Below are positions 26,959 through 35,524 of a stretch of 64,000 nt of DNA, piece after piece. Source of the stretch: an uncultured Dehalococcoidia bacterium (GTDB lineage Bacteria; Chloroflexota; Dehalococcoidia; Lucifugimonadales; UBA3495). Position numbers and translations under genes: made by a program. The stretch lies in contig OX638345.1 in assembly GCA_951813535.1 (NCBI GenBank), forward strand, positions 1,253,029 to 1,317,028, read 5' to 3'. The stretch's first letter is position 1. The number at the start of each line of letters is the position of its first letter. The notes beneath the pieces are model-generated. The model saw only the letters and a list, made by a program, of their open reading frames with translations, made no database searches and had not been told where the DNA came from.

Positions 26959-27429
26959 TTGCGCATCCCGATGAAAGTTGACTACGGCGTGCGCGCGCTG
27001 GTGGAACTGGCCATGCGCTACGGTGACGGCCCGGTTCAGACCGCCGCCATCGCCTACCGGCAGGGCATACCGGAACCGTACCTCGAACGGTTGATGTCCA
27101 CCCTCAACAAGAGCGGCTTCGTCCACAGTCGTCGCGGTCCCCAGGGAGGCCACCTTCTGGCTCGGGACCCGCAGGACGTCAACCTGTACGACATCATGCA
27201 GGAGCTTGACGGCAACGCATCTCCGCTTGACTGCCTGACCCTGCCCACCGACTGCATGTTCGCCGACTCGTGCGCCCAGAAGGAAATCTGGCAGACCGTC
27301 GAGGATTCCATACAGCAGGTGCTTCAGTCCACTACGCTGGCTCATCTGGCGGACCGGCAAAGCGTGCTCATCGCCGAGGGTGATCGCGGCCATCATATTT
27401 CGCAGCCGGCGCCCGTGGCTTCGGTTTGA
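26959..27429 (+). CDS. Rrf2-family transcriptional regulator (IscR/CymR-like)
   Basis: A 156-residue Rrf2 protein. The N-terminal winged helix has the family pattern VDYGVRALVELAMRYG, then AAIAYRQGIPEPYLERLMSTLNKSGFVHSRRGPQGG (in parts). Cys92, Cys99 and Cys105 are placed almost as in IscR, so an Fe-S cluster is likely. The start is TTG 26959, with GGAGG seven bases upstream; ATG 26971 would be too far. It precedes the MoeB/ThiF-cysM operon, so control of sulfur or cysteine genes, as CymR and IscR do, is a reasonable inference. Confidence 0.9.
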   Translation: MRIPMKVDYGVRALVELAMRYGDGPVQTAAIAYRQGIPEPYLERLMSTLNKSGFVHSRRGPQGGHLLARDPQDVNLYDIMQELDGNASPLDCLTLPTDCMFADSCAQKEIWQTVEDSIQQVLQSTTLAHLADRQSVLIAEGDRGHHISQPAPVASV

Positions 27430-27445
27430 CCGGCCACCGCGCTGC

Positions 27446-27475
27446 TTGACAACTTTCCCGGCCCGACAATACACT
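27446..27475 (+). promoter_or_regulatory. Promoter of the cysteine leader-MoeB-cysM transcript
   Basis: TTGACA at 27446-27451 (perfect -35) and TACACT at 27470-27475 with an 18-base spacer. The predicted start site is near 27482, only about three bases before the leader-peptide ATG. Confidence 0.65.
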
Positions 27476-27484
27476 CCCCGCACG

Positions 27485-27535
27485 ATGTCACCCGCTCAAA
27501 TTGTGCTGGCCTGCTGCGCTTGTCCCCGCACATAG
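27485..27535 (+). CDS. Cysteine-rich leader peptide, probably leaderless (16 residues)
   Basis: The frame ATG...TAG encodes MSPAQIVLACCACPRT, with Cys at 10, 11 and 13. It has no ribosome site, but the predicted transcription start lies almost at its ATG, so it could be read from a leaderless mRNA. It is followed by a hairpin with a T-run and then by a MoeB/ThiF-like gene and cysM. Leaderless polycysteine peptides that act as cysteine-responsive attenuators upstream of sulfur genes are known in mycobacteria; that this is one is inferred from position, composition and context. Confidence 0.6.
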   Translation: MSPAQIVLACCACPRT

Positions 27536-27564
27536 GGGGTGGGCCGACTAAAAGACACTTCGAG

Positions 27565-27610
27565 CCTGCGTCCGCCGAATTCACCGCCAGACGGTTCGGG
27601 CGCAGGTTTT
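27565..27610 (+). terminator. Attenuator-like hairpin in the MoeB-cysM leader
   Basis: A 10-bp stem (CCTGCGTCCG 27565-27574 with CGGGCGCAGG 27597-27606, one G-U pair) is followed by TTTTC and lies about 45 bp before the MoeB/ThiF ATG. The 3' arm (27600-27605) could alternatively pair with CTGCGC at 27514-27519 within the Cys codons of the leader, a possible switch. Confidence 0.55.
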
Positions 27611-27650
27611 CAGTTGAATCCGTATCACCGCCAACCGGGAGGAACACAAA

Positions 27651-28499
27651 ATGGTCCAGCCCCTACGCTTGACCCCCGATCAGGTCAAACGCTACAGCCG
27701 CCACATCATCATGCAGGACGTCGGAAGCGCCGGACAGCGCAAGATGATGGAAGCCAGCGCGCTGATAATCGGGGCCGGCGGCCTGGGTTCCCCGTCTGCG
27801 GTATATCTGTCACTGGCCGGCGTGGGCAAGATCGGCATCGTCGACTTCGACGTGGTCGAGTTGTCCAACCTGCAGCGCCAGATCCTGCACCACACTCCGG
27901 ACGTCGGACGTCCGAAGGTCCAGTCGGCCAAGGACAATATCATGTCCTACAACCCGGAAGTGGACGTGGTGCTCCACGAGACCTGGCTCACTTCGGAAAA
28001 CGCTTTCGACATCATCAGCCAGTACGACATCGTCATCAACGGGGCCGACAACTTCGCCACCCGTTACCTGGTGAACGACGCCTGTTACCTGCTGAACAAG
28101 CCGCTCATCGACGGCAGCATCCTGATCTTCGACGGTCAGGCCACCGTATTTCTCCCCGGCCAGGGCTGCTACCGTTGCCTTTTCCCGGCTCCGCCGCCTC
28201 CGGGCATGGTGCCCAACTGCGCCGAGGCTGGCGTACTGGGCGCTCTCACCGGACTGGTCGGATCCATTCAGGCTACCGAAGCTCTGAAGCATATTCTCGG
28301 CATCGGTGAAAGCCTGGCCTCCCGACTGATGGTGATTGACGCGCTGAGCATGCAGTTCCGCGAAGTCCGGCTGCGTCGGAACCCCAATTGTCCGCTCTGC
28401 GGCGACCACCCGACCGTGACCGAACTCATCGACTACGAGGTGTTCTGCGGAGTGGCCGAAGCGCCCGAACCGGCAGCCATCGGCGCCGGCGCGATCTAG
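27651..28499 (+). CDS. MoeB/ThiF-family adenylyltransferase (E1-like)
   Basis: Adenylates the C-terminus of a ubiquitin-like sulfur carrier so that it can receive sulfur. The 282 residues include the ATP-binding loop GAGGLGS at 41-47, DFDVVELSNLQRQ, the CYRC and CPLC zinc pairs and the C-terminal helix region; there is no rhodanese domain. GGGAGG precedes the ATG. With cysM 45 bp downstream and an Rrf2 regulator upstream, it probably activates a CysO-like carrier for cysteine synthesis, as in actinobacteria. No carrier protein or Mec protease is encoded here. Confidence 0.9.
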   Translation: MVQPLRLTPDQVKRYSRHIIMQDVGSAGQRKMMEASALIIGAGGLGSPSAVYLSLAGVGKIGIVDFDVVELSNLQRQILHHTPDVGRPKVQSAKDNIMSYNPEVDVVLHETWLTSENAFDIISQYDIVINGADNFATRYLVNDACYLLNKPLIDGSILIFDGQATVFLPGQGCYRCLFPAPPPPGMVPNCAEAGVLGALTGLVGSIQATEALKHILGIGESLASRLMVIDALSMQFREVRLRRNPNCPLCGDHPTVTELIDYEVFCGVAEAPEPAAIGAGAI

Positions 28500-28544
28500 T
28501 CACCGCATCACGTATTTCCAGAGGCGATCCGGAGCCCGGAACCA

Positions 28545-29492
28545 ATGACGCTCCCCACGTACAAAGGACTCATTGCCACCATCGGCAACACTCCTCTGGT
28601 GGAGTTGCAGAACCTCAGCCCAAACCCCGAGGTGCGCATCTACGCCAAGCTGGAAGGGCAGAATCCCACCGGCAGCGTCAAGGACCGCATCGGCCTCAAG
28701 ATGATCGAACGGGCCGAAGCCGACGGCGAGGTTTCGCCAAACCGCACCATCCTGGAGCCCACCTCGGGCAACACGGGCATCTCCCTGGCGATGATAGGCC
28801 GCCTCAAGGGCTACAAGGTCAAGGTGGTGATGCCGGAGAACGTCTCCGTGGAGCGCACCCAACTCCTGGAAGCCTACGGCGCGGAGATCGTCTACTCGGA
28901 CGGGACCCTGGGCACCAACGGCAGCGTTGTCATGGCCCAGGAAATGGTGGAGAAGAACCCCCACGACTACCTGATGCTCTACCAGTACGGCAACGACGGC
29001 AATCCCGACGCGCACTACGAGGGCACCGGCCAGGAGATCGTTGAAGCGCTGCCCGAAGTGGACGTGTTCGTGGCCGGCCTGGGGACCGGCGGCACGCTGA
29101 TGGGCAATGCCCGCCGCCTCAAGGAGCACCGCAGCGATATCAAGATCATCGCGGTGGCCCCGGAGCCGGATGATTTCATCTCCGGCCTCCGCCGCCTTGA
29201 AGACGGGTTCATCCCGCCGATCCTCGACATCAACCTGCTGGACAACCGCCTGCTGGTCAACAGCTTCGACTCCTTCTACATGACCAAAGCGCTGATGGAC
29301 AAGGAGGGAATCTTCGCCGGAATTTCCTCGGGGTCGGTTATTGCCGGCGCTCTGAAACACGCCGAGCGAATGGAAAGCGGAAACGTCGTATGCCTGCTCG
29401 CGGACGGTGGGTGGAAGTACCTCAGCAGCCAGTTGTGGACCCGCGATTACGAAACACTTGCCCAGGAGGCCCAGGGCAAGATCTGGTGGTAG
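28545..29492 (+). CDS. cysM: Cysteine synthase (CysM/CysK type)
   Basis: A PLP-dependent cysteine synthase of 315 residues. The Schiff-base Lys46 lies in NPTGSVKDR, the substrate loop is TSGNTGISLAM, the phosphate loop is GLGTGGTLMG, and the C-terminal LADGGWKYLSSQLW resembles actinobacterial CysM, which uses O-phosphoserine and a thiocarboxylated carrier. The adjoining MoeB/ThiF gene supports carrier-dependent synthesis, but use of O-acetylserine is not excluded. The gene is the last of the leader-MoeB-cysM operon. Confidence 0.92.
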   Translation: MTLPTYKGLIATIGNTPLVELQNLSPNPEVRIYAKLEGQNPTGSVKDRIGLKMIERAEADGEVSPNRTILEPTSGNTGISLAMIGRLKGYKVKVVMPENVSVERTQLLEAYGAEIVYSDGTLGTNGSVVMAQEMVEKNPHDYLMLYQYGNDGNPDAHYEGTGQEIVEALPEVDVFVAGLGTGGTLMGNARRLKEHRSDIKIIAVAPEPDDFISGLRRLEDGFIPPILDINLLDNRLLVNSFDSFYMTKALMDKEGIFAGISSGSVIAGALKHAERMESGNVVCLLADGGWKYLSSQLWTRDYETLAQEAQGKIWW

Positions 29493-29541
29493 CGCCGGTC
29501 AGGGAAGGATTTCCCGGAAGAATGAACCCCCATTCCCACCC

Positions 29542-29570
29542 TTGCCCGAACCTTGCGCCGATGCTATAAT
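29542..29570 (+). promoter_or_regulatory. Sigma70 promoter of the nusA-infB operon
   Basis: TTGCCC at 29542-29547, a 17-base spacer and a perfect TATAAT at 29565-29570. The predicted start near 29577 gives a leader of about 150 nt before nusA. Confidence 0.8.
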
Positions 29571-29600
29571 GCGCCCACATCACGCCCCGCTGCCGGGCAA

Positions 29601-29681
29601 AGTGAGGAAGTCTCACTATCCTTGCAGCGAGCGGTTCACGGGATCACGAAGCGGGCGGATACCCGCTTTATTTCTGTGAAC
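29601..29681 (+). promoter_or_regulatory. Structured nusA leader RNA
   Basis: Three nested or adjacent stems are visible: AGTGAG/CTCACT (29601-29606 / 29612-29617, loop GAAGT); AAGCGGG/CCCGCTT (29649-29655 / 29662-29668) followed by TATTTCT, which could terminate; and an outer GTTCAC/GTGAAC (29634-29639 / 29676-29681) enclosing the latter. This may be an attenuator for nusA autoregulation; no known riboswitch class is recognised. Confidence 0.45.
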
Positions 29682-29730
29682 GCGGTGCACATCAGATCAC
29701 TGTCGGCAGCGCGGCCGGCGGAGGACAACC

Positions 29731-31539
29731 ATGAAAAGCGATTTCATGATGGCGTTGAATCAACTATCCGCCGAGCGGGGCCTGCGCAAAGAGCTGGTCC
29801 TCGATAAGGTGGAGGTCGCGCTGGCCACCGCATTCCGACGAGACCGGGTCGCCGGCGCGCAAAACCTGACCGTCAAGCTGAACCCGAATACCGGCGACAT
29901 CAGCATTTTCCCGCTGCGCAGCGTAGTCGAGGAAATCGAGGACCCCGAGACCCAGATCGCCCTCGCGGAAGCCTTGCGGATACAGCCCTCAGCCGAAATC
30001 GGCAGCGAGATATCCGAGGCCGAGGAAGTCGCCTACGACACCAGCCGCATCTCCGCCCAGACCGCCCGCCAGGTGCTCATGCAGGGCCTGCGGGAAGCCG
30101 AGCGGGAAAAGATCTTTGAAGAGTACTCCGCTTATCAGGGTGAGATCATCAGCGGCAGCGTGGAAAGCATCGAGAAAGGCCCCACCGTATTCATCAACCT
30201 CAACCCCCACCAGGCCCAGAGTCAGAACCGCGCCCGGGGCGTGATGCGGCCGGACAACCAGGTTGGCAGCGAACGGTATCGCAAGAACCAGTCGTTGAAA
30301 GTACTCCTGGTTGAGGTTCAGCAAACCACCCGCGGCCCGGAGGTCGTGGTCAGCCGCGCTCATCGCGACCTGCTGCGCCGCCTGATGGAATCCGAAGTAC
30401 CCGAAATCGGAAACGGCACCGTCGAAATTCGTGCCATAGCCCGGGACCCCGGCATCCGCAGCAAGGTAGCCGTATCTTCCCACCAGGATGGCGTGGATCC
30501 CGTGGGCTCCTGCATCGGCCTGCGGGGCAACCGCATCCAGAGCGTGGTCAACGAGCTGCAGGGCGAAAAGATCGACGTGATTGAGTGGGATCCAAATCCC
30601 CGCACCCTGATCTCCCGCGCCCTCAGCCCCGCCGACGTCGGAGGCGTAGAACTGGACTCCGACGAGAACACCGCCTACGTGGTCGTCCCGGAGAGCCAGA
30701 TGTCACTGGCCATCGGCCGCGATGGGCAAAACGCCCGGTTGGCCGCCCGGCTGTCGGGCTGGCGATTGGACATCAAGAACGTCGAGCAATGGGAGGCTCT
30801 GCGGTCGGCTCGGGCTGCCGAGGCCGCCCGCATCGCTGCCGCCGAAGCTGCTGCCGCCGAGGTAGCCGCTCGTATCGCAGCGGCCGAAGCTGCTGCTGCC
30901 GAGGCGGCCGCGGCGGTGGCTCCGGAAACTGAACCGGTCGAATTGGCGCCCGTCGCAGAAGTCGTCGCCGAGGCCGAAGCGCTGGTTGACGTGCCGCCGG
31001 TTTCTGAAGCTATTCAGGCGGAGATTGAAAGCCTCGTCACTGAAGACGTCGCCACACCGGCGCAGGCCGAGCCGCAACCTGTCATGGAGCCCGTGGCTGC
31101 CGAAACGCAGGATGTCGTCGTCGAAACGCCGCCGGAACCCGCAGAAGTCGCGGATCCCGAACTCGACGAGGACGCGTTGCTGGAGGCTCTGATGGCCGAA
31201 GAAGAAGCCGCCGCTGCGGTTGCTCCCGAACCTATAGAGGCGGACGACGGCGTCGGCCTCAGCGTCGACGCCCTGGAAACTCTGACCATCGACGATGTGG
31301 TGGACGAGGCGGAGGAAGACGAAGAAGAATTCGAGGAGGAAGAGGAAGAGGCGGATCCCGCAATGGCCGATCTCCTGGCCGGTCTTCCCAACCTCGCCCC
31401 GGATGCCGGCAAGATCAGGTTTGCGGAAGACATCGTCGGTGACTTCAGGGGCGGCGACCGTCGTCGTCGTCGGGGCGGCGGCAACCGTCGCGGCGGCAAC
31501 GTTCCGGGCGCCCGCGGACCCGGACCCCGCCGAAGGTAA
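29731..31539 (+). CDS. nusA: Transcription termination/antitermination protein NusA with long acidic and RG-rich tail
   Basis: NusA binds RNA polymerase and nascent RNA to control pausing and termination. The normal part covers residues 1 to about 355: N-terminal domain, S1 domain ([19 protein letters not shown] in part), and two KH domains ([30 protein letters not shown]). After this come some 245 extra residues: Ala/Glu repeats, a strongly acidic stretch ([16 protein letters not shown]) and a final Arg/Gly-rich end ([14 protein letters not shown]). The whole is 602 residues, far above the 350-500 typical. rimP, usually upstream, is missing here. Confidence 0.93.
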   Translation: MKSDFMMALNQLSAERGLRKELVLDKVEVALATAFRRDRVAGAQNLTVKLNPNTGDISIFPLRSVVEEIEDPETQIALAEALRIQPSAEIGSEISEAEEVAYDTSRISAQTARQVLMQGLREAEREKIFEEYSAYQGEIISGSVESIEKGPTVFINLNPHQAQSQNRARGVMRPDNQVGSERYRKNQSLKVLLVEVQQTTRGPEVVVSRAHRDLLRRLMESEVPEIGNGTVEIRAIARDPGIRSKVAVSSHQDGVDPVGSCIGLRGNRIQSVVNELQGEKIDVIEWDPNPRTLISRALSPADVGGVELDSDENTAYVVVPESQMSLAIGRDGQNARLAARLSGWRLDIKNVEQWEALRSARAAEAARIAAAEAAAAEVAARIAAAEAAAAEAAAAVAPETEPVELAPVAEVVAEAEALVDVPPVSEAIQAEIESLVTEDVATPAQAEPQPVMEPVAAETQDVVVETPPEPAEVADPELDEDALLEALMAEEEAAAAVAPEPIEADDGVGLSVDALETLTIDDVVDEAEEDEEEFEEEEEEADPAMADLLAGLPNLAPDAGKIRFAEDIVGDFRGGDRRRRRGGGNRRGGNVPGARGPGPRRR

Positions 31540-31553
31540 GCCCGGGCGTTTCG

Positions 31554-31931
31554 TTGACCGAACCTGCCCGACATCCCCCATCTCAGGTAATCCTAATTCC
31601 GAAACAGCGCCACATCCCTGAACGCAGTTGTATCGCCTGCGGTCACAAGCGACCGAAAGGCGATCTGATCAGGCTGGTGCGCACGCCTGACGACGAAGTG
31701 CGGCCCGATACCACCGGACGCGCCAACGGCAGGGGCGTCTACCTGTGCCGTCAGGCCACCTGTTGGGAAAAGGGTCTCGTCCGTCGCTCTCTGGAGCGGG
31801 GACTTCGCAATCCCGTCTCCAACACGGACCTGGACGCTCTGAAACGGTATTTCATTGAAACTGTCGCGCCCGGTGTCTACCACACCGGGTCCGGGACCGC
31901 TCCTGCTGCGGTTCGGGAAGCGGAAGGCTGA
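31554..31931 (+). CDS. ylxR: YlxR-family RNA-binding protein (DUF448)
   Basis: A 125-residue YlxR protein between nusA and infB, its conserved place. RSCIACGHKRPKGDLIRLVR is the family signature, followed by GRGVYLCRQATCWEKGLVRRSLERGL. YlxR is a small nucleic-acid-binding regulator, also linked to RNase P in some bacteria. TTG 31554 is the only plausible start ahead of the domain. The C-terminal 25 residues are extra and unstructured. Confidence 0.9.
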   Translation: MTEPARHPPSQVILIPKQRHIPERSCIACGHKRPKGDLIRLVRTPDDEVRPDTTGRANGRGVYLCRQATCWEKGLVRRSLERGLRNPVSNTDLDALKRYFIETVAPGVYHTGSGTAPAAVREAEG

Positions 31932-31988
31932 TCTCCCGCGGGGCAATACCCTGCGTGAACGGCAATTCCGCTGGAGGAGGTGCTATTC

Positions 31989-33797
31989 ATGACTACATCG
32001 ACCGATCAACGCTCCGGAGCCCGCCGACCTCGGCGCAACGAGCCGCGCCGCAGCGGATCGCGCGCGTTGGTCCTGCCCGATTCCATGACCGTCAAGGACC
32101 TGGCCGAACTCCTGGACCAGTCGCCTATTGACGTCATCAAGCAACTGATGCGTCACGGGATCATGGTCAACGTCAACCAGGTTGTCGACCATCAGGTCGC
32201 CGCCGTGGCTGCTGCTGCTTATGGAGTCCGCACTCGACTGGCGGAACAAAAGGCGGACACGGCCTCCATCAACGCCGCCTCGCAGGAAGCAGGTGAGGCG
32301 CTCCAGCCACGCCCACCGGTCATCACCATCCTGGGCCACGTTGATCATGGCAAGACCAGTCTCCTCGACTATATACGCCGATCCGCGGTGGTCGAAAAAG
32401 AGGCAGGTGGCATTACCCAGCATATCGGCGCTTACCAGGTCGATCACGCCGGGCAGCCCATCACCTTCTTGGATACGCCAGGCCACGCCGCGTTCACCGC
32501 GATCCGCTCACGGGGGGCACGGGTTACCGACATCGCCGTCCTGGTCGTCGCCGCCGACGATGGCATCATGCCGCAGACCGATGAGGCCATCGATCACATC
32601 CGCGCGGCTGACGTGCCCATCGTCATCGCCATCAACAAGATGGACCTTCCCACCGCTCAGCCCGATGTGGTCAAGCGACAGCTGAGCGAACGCAACCTGC
32701 TGGTTGAAGAATGGGGCGGCGAGGTCATCGCCGTGCCCGTTTCCGCCCAGACCGGCGACGGGGTCGACGACCTGCTGGAGAACCTCTCGGTACTCTCGGA
32801 GATTCTTGAGCTCAGAGCCAATCCTGACCGCGCTGCCGCCGGCGTGATAGTCGAAGCCACGCTCGACCGCCGCCGTGGGCCTTCCGCCACCGTCCTGATC
32901 CAGGCCGGCACCCTGCGCGTGGGCGACTACATAGTCGCCGGTACGGCCTGGGGACGTGTCCGGGCCATGGCCAACGAACAGGGAGAGAGTATCGACTCCA
33001 TCACGCCGGGCTCACCGGGGGTGGTGATGGGGCTGAACGCGGTACCGGAAGCCGGTGACATCCTGACCGTCGTCACCAGTGAGCGCGCCGCCCGCCAGAT
33101 GGCCGGCCGTCGCGAACAGCGATCCAGCACCGGCAACCTGGAACCGGTTCTGACCCTGGACAGCGTTGTGAAGCAAATCGACGCTGGCGACGTGAAGGAG
33201 CTGGTGTTGGTTCTCAAGGCCGACGTCCAGGGAAGCGTTGAAGCCGCCGTCCACTCGATTGAGCAGTTGTCGGAAGGCGACGTCAAAGCCCGCGTCATTC
33301 ACTCCGGTTCCGGATCGGTCAGCGATTCGGACGTGCAGTTGGCCGCCGCCTCCGGCGGCATCGTGCTGGCTTTCAACGTCGGTTTCGAAGTCGGAGCCGA
33401 GCGCACCGCCGAGCGCCTGGGTGTCGAGGTCCGCGAATACCGGATCATCTATCGGCTGCTGGAAGACGTGGAAGCCGCGCTCCAGGGGTTGCTGGAACCC
33501 GAGTACGCCGAGGTGGTCGTGGGCCGCGCCGAAATCCGGGAAATCTTCCCCGGTCGTCGCGGTGTCCGTATCGCCGGTTGCCGCGTCCTCGATGGCCGCA
33601 TCGTCCGGCAGGGCAATATCCGCGTCATGCGCGATGATGAGGTGGTCACGGAAACCCAGATCGGCAGCCTCCGCCACTTCCGCGACGAGGTGAACCAGGC
33701 CACCGCCGGAACCGATTGCGGTATCGTCCTGGGCGACTTCAACGAATTCGAGGAAGGCGACCTGATCGTGGCCTACCGCATGGAGCGAGCCAACTAG
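31989..33797 (+). CDS. infB: Translation initiation factor IF-2 (short form)
   Basis: A GTPase that places initiator tRNA on the ribosome. The 602-residue protein keeps a short IF2-N region ([21 protein letters not shown]), the P-loop GHVDHGKT at 116-123, [12 protein letters not shown] and the C-terminal tRNA-binding domains. The long, variable N-terminal extension of many IF-2 proteins is missing. ATG 31989 has GGAGGAGG eight bases upstream. It is followed by rbfA after 29 bp. Confidence 0.96.
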   Translation: MTTSTDQRSGARRPRRNEPRRSGSRALVLPDSMTVKDLAELLDQSPIDVIKQLMRHGIMVNVNQVVDHQVAAVAAAAYGVRTRLAEQKADTASINAASQEAGEALQPRPPVITILGHVDHGKTSLLDYIRRSAVVEKEAGGITQHIGAYQVDHAGQPITFLDTPGHAAFTAIRSRGARVTDIAVLVVAADDGIMPQTDEAIDHIRAADVPIVIAINKMDLPTAQPDVVKRQLSERNLLVEEWGGEVIAVPVSAQTGDGVDDLLENLSVLSEILELRANPDRAAAGVIVEATLDRRRGPSATVLIQAGTLRVGDYIVAGTAWGRVRAMANEQGESIDSITPGSPGVVMGLNAVPEAGDILTVVTSERAARQMAGRREQRSSTGNLEPVLTLDSVVKQIDAGDVKELVLVLKADVQGSVEAAVHSIEQLSEGDVKARVIHSGSGSVSDSDVQLAAASGGIVLAFNVGFEVGAERTAERLGVEVREYRIIYRLLEDVEAALQGLLEPEYAEVVVGRAEIREIFPGRRGVRIAGCRVLDGRIVRQGNIRVMRDDEVVTETQIGSLRHFRDEVNQATAGTDCGIVLGDFNEFEEGDLIVAYRMERAN

Positions 33798-33826
33798 CAC
33801 AGCGGCGCACACCGCGAGGTTCACCC

Positions 33827-34219
33827 ATGGCTGACCGCAGACGAATGGAGCGGGTCAATGGTCTGCTCCGTGAGGAGATCGCGGGCCTGCTGGCTTCGCA
33901 GGTCAACGACCCCCGCCTGAAAGGGATCATCACCATCACGCAGGTGCGTACCGCCTCCGACCTGCGGAGCGCTCGGGTCTACGTCAGCGTGATGGGTACC
34001 GAGGTCGCCCGCCAGGAAGCCCTGGCCGGCATCCAATCCTCCGCATCGTACCTGCGGAGGGAGTTGCGCAGTCGCGTCTCGTTGCGCCACGTGCCGTTCC
34101 TCACCTTCCAGTTGGACGACGCCATGCTGGAAGCGGATCGCCTGATGAGTATCATCGACGATCTGGAGGTCGCGGACGGGACGGGGGATAACGCCCAGGC
34201 GCCGGCGGAGCGTGCGTGA
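33827..34219 (+). CDS. rbfA: Ribosome-binding factor A
   Basis: A cold-shock 30S maturation factor with a KH-like fold. The 130 residues carry MERVNGLLREEIAGLL, DPRLKGIITITQV, LRSARVYVSVMG and LRRELRSRVSLRHVPFLTF, all in normal order. It starts at ATG 33827 with GAGGT upstream and ends just before or within truB, showing coupling within the infB cluster. Confidence 0.94.
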   Translation: MADRRRMERVNGLLREEIAGLLASQVNDPRLKGIITITQVRTASDLRSARVYVSVMGTEVARQEALAGIQSSASYLRRELRSRVSLRHVPFLTFQLDDAMLEADRLMSIIDDLEVADGTGDNAQAPAERA

Positions 34220-34223
34220 GCCC

Positions 34224-35186
34224 ATGCCTGCTGGTGAACGTGGGCGGCCGGCGATAAACGGATTCCTCAACCTGCACAAGCCCGCCGGCATCACTTCGAT
34301 GGACGCCGTGCGCCGCGTGAAACGCGTCACCGGGCAGCGCCGGAAGGTAGGTCACGCCGGAACCCTGGACCCTCTAGCGGAGGGTGTCCTCCCCATCTGC
34401 TTCGGCCAAGCCACACGGCTGATGGAGATGGTAGTGTCGGGGTGGAAACGTTATCGCATGACGGTCCGGTTGGGCGCGGCCAGCAACACCTACGACGCCG
34501 AAGGCAACATCGACGAAATAGCCGATCCGTCGTCGCTTACGCGCCGGGACATCGCCGCAATCCTCCACAATTTCGTCGGCGAAATCGACCAACTTCCCCC
34601 CATGTACAGCGCGATCAAGGTTGACGGCCACCGGCTCTATGACCTGGCCCGCGCCGGCCGTCAAATCGAACGCTCCCCTCGGCGCGTGTCCGTGCGCTCG
34701 ATTGCCATCGAAGAGATCCGGCTGCCTTTCGTCACGCTCACCGTGGATTGCGGCAAGGGCACCTATCTCCGTTCCATTGCCCATGACCTCGGTCAATCCC
34801 TCGGATGCGGGGCGTATGTAACCGAGCTGATCCGTCTGTCATGCGGGCTTTTCGAACACTCCGACGGAATAACTCCAGACGACCTGGAGCAGGCTGTGGT
34901 CGCCGGGGATTGGATGAGCCATCTGCATCCCATCGATTGGGCCCTGCAACAACTTCCCGCCATACAGGTCGACTCGGCCGGCGCTTGGGCCGTGCAACAC
35001 GGTCAGATTGTGGTGGTCGGGCCCCGGCAGATTGATCCTTCGGATACGCGATTGTGGCGCATCTACGGGCCGGACGACGTTTTCCTCGCGCTGGCTCGGC
35101 CCGAGCGCGAGGCCCGTTTTGCCCCCACTCGCGTGTTTGACCTGCCGGAACCATCACCATACGCCCCGGCCGTCGTCCAAGCCTGA
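34224..35186 (+). CDS. truB: tRNA pseudouridine-55 synthase TruB
   Basis: Makes pseudouridine 55 in the T-loop of tRNAs. The protein has 320 residues: GFLNLHKPAGITSMDAVRRV, the catalytic loop GHAGTLDPLAEGVLPIC with the Asp nucleophile, RLGAASNTYDAEGN, QLPPMYSAIKVDG, YLRSIAHDLGQSLGCGAYV and a C-terminal PUA-like region. ATG 34224 is used; a GTG at 34212 would overlap the end of rbfA. It closes the nusA-infB cluster. Confidence 0.95.
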   Translation: MPAGERGRPAINGFLNLHKPAGITSMDAVRRVKRVTGQRRKVGHAGTLDPLAEGVLPICFGQATRLMEMVVSGWKRYRMTVRLGAASNTYDAEGNIDEIADPSSLTRRDIAAILHNFVGEIDQLPPMYSAIKVDGHRLYDLARAGRQIERSPRRVSVRSIAIEEIRLPFVTLTVDCGKGTYLRSIAHDLGQSLGCGAYVTELIRLSCGLFEHSDGITPDDLEQAVVAGDWMSHLHPIDWALQQLPAIQVDSAGAWAVQHGQIVVVGPRQIDPSDTRLWRIYGPDDVFLALARPEREARFAPTRVFDLPEPSPYAPAVVQA

Positions 35187-35199
35187 CCCGAGGAACCCA

Positions 35200-35511
35200 A
35201 TGGAGGCCACCGACCGCCCTTGCCAAAAGTGCGGACGACCCACGGGCGTTAGCGCCAGTTTCACGTTCCGCCCGCGCGGTGGGGCCACGGGCATAACGAA
35301 GTGCCTGCGCTGCGCACTGCGTCACTGGCCGATGCTGCGCCGGTCGTTAATCGCCAGCGCCGTGGTGGGCACCGCCCTCACGGCGCTGAATCAGGGTGAC
35401 GCGATCCTGGCCGGCGATTTTGCCGGCGCGTTGGCCTGGAAAATCCCGCTGACCTACTGCGTTCCCTTCCTGGTGGCCACCTACGGAGCTTTGGCCAACA
35501 GCCGAAACTGA
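35200..35511 (+). CDS. NrtS-like membrane protein with N-terminal zinc-ribbon motif
   Basis: A 103-residue protein. The first 40 residues hold CQKC and CLRC (Cys8, 11, 35, 38), a likely zinc ribbon. The rest has two membrane helices with SLIASAVVGTALTALNQGD and LTYCVPFLVATYGAL, the pattern of NrtS nitrate/nitrite transporters, as I recall it from cyanobacterial and proteobacterial examples. GAGGA precedes ATG 35200. It lies 13 bp after truB. Transport activity is an inference from likeness; most NrtS proteins I know of lack the zinc ribbon. Confidence 0.65.
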   Translation: MEATDRPCQKCGRPTGVSASFTFRPRGGATGITKCLRCALRHWPMLRRSLIASAVVGTALTALNQGDAILAGDFAGALAWKIPLTYCVPFLVATYGALANSRN

Positions 35512-35524
35512 AGGGGATTGGCAA

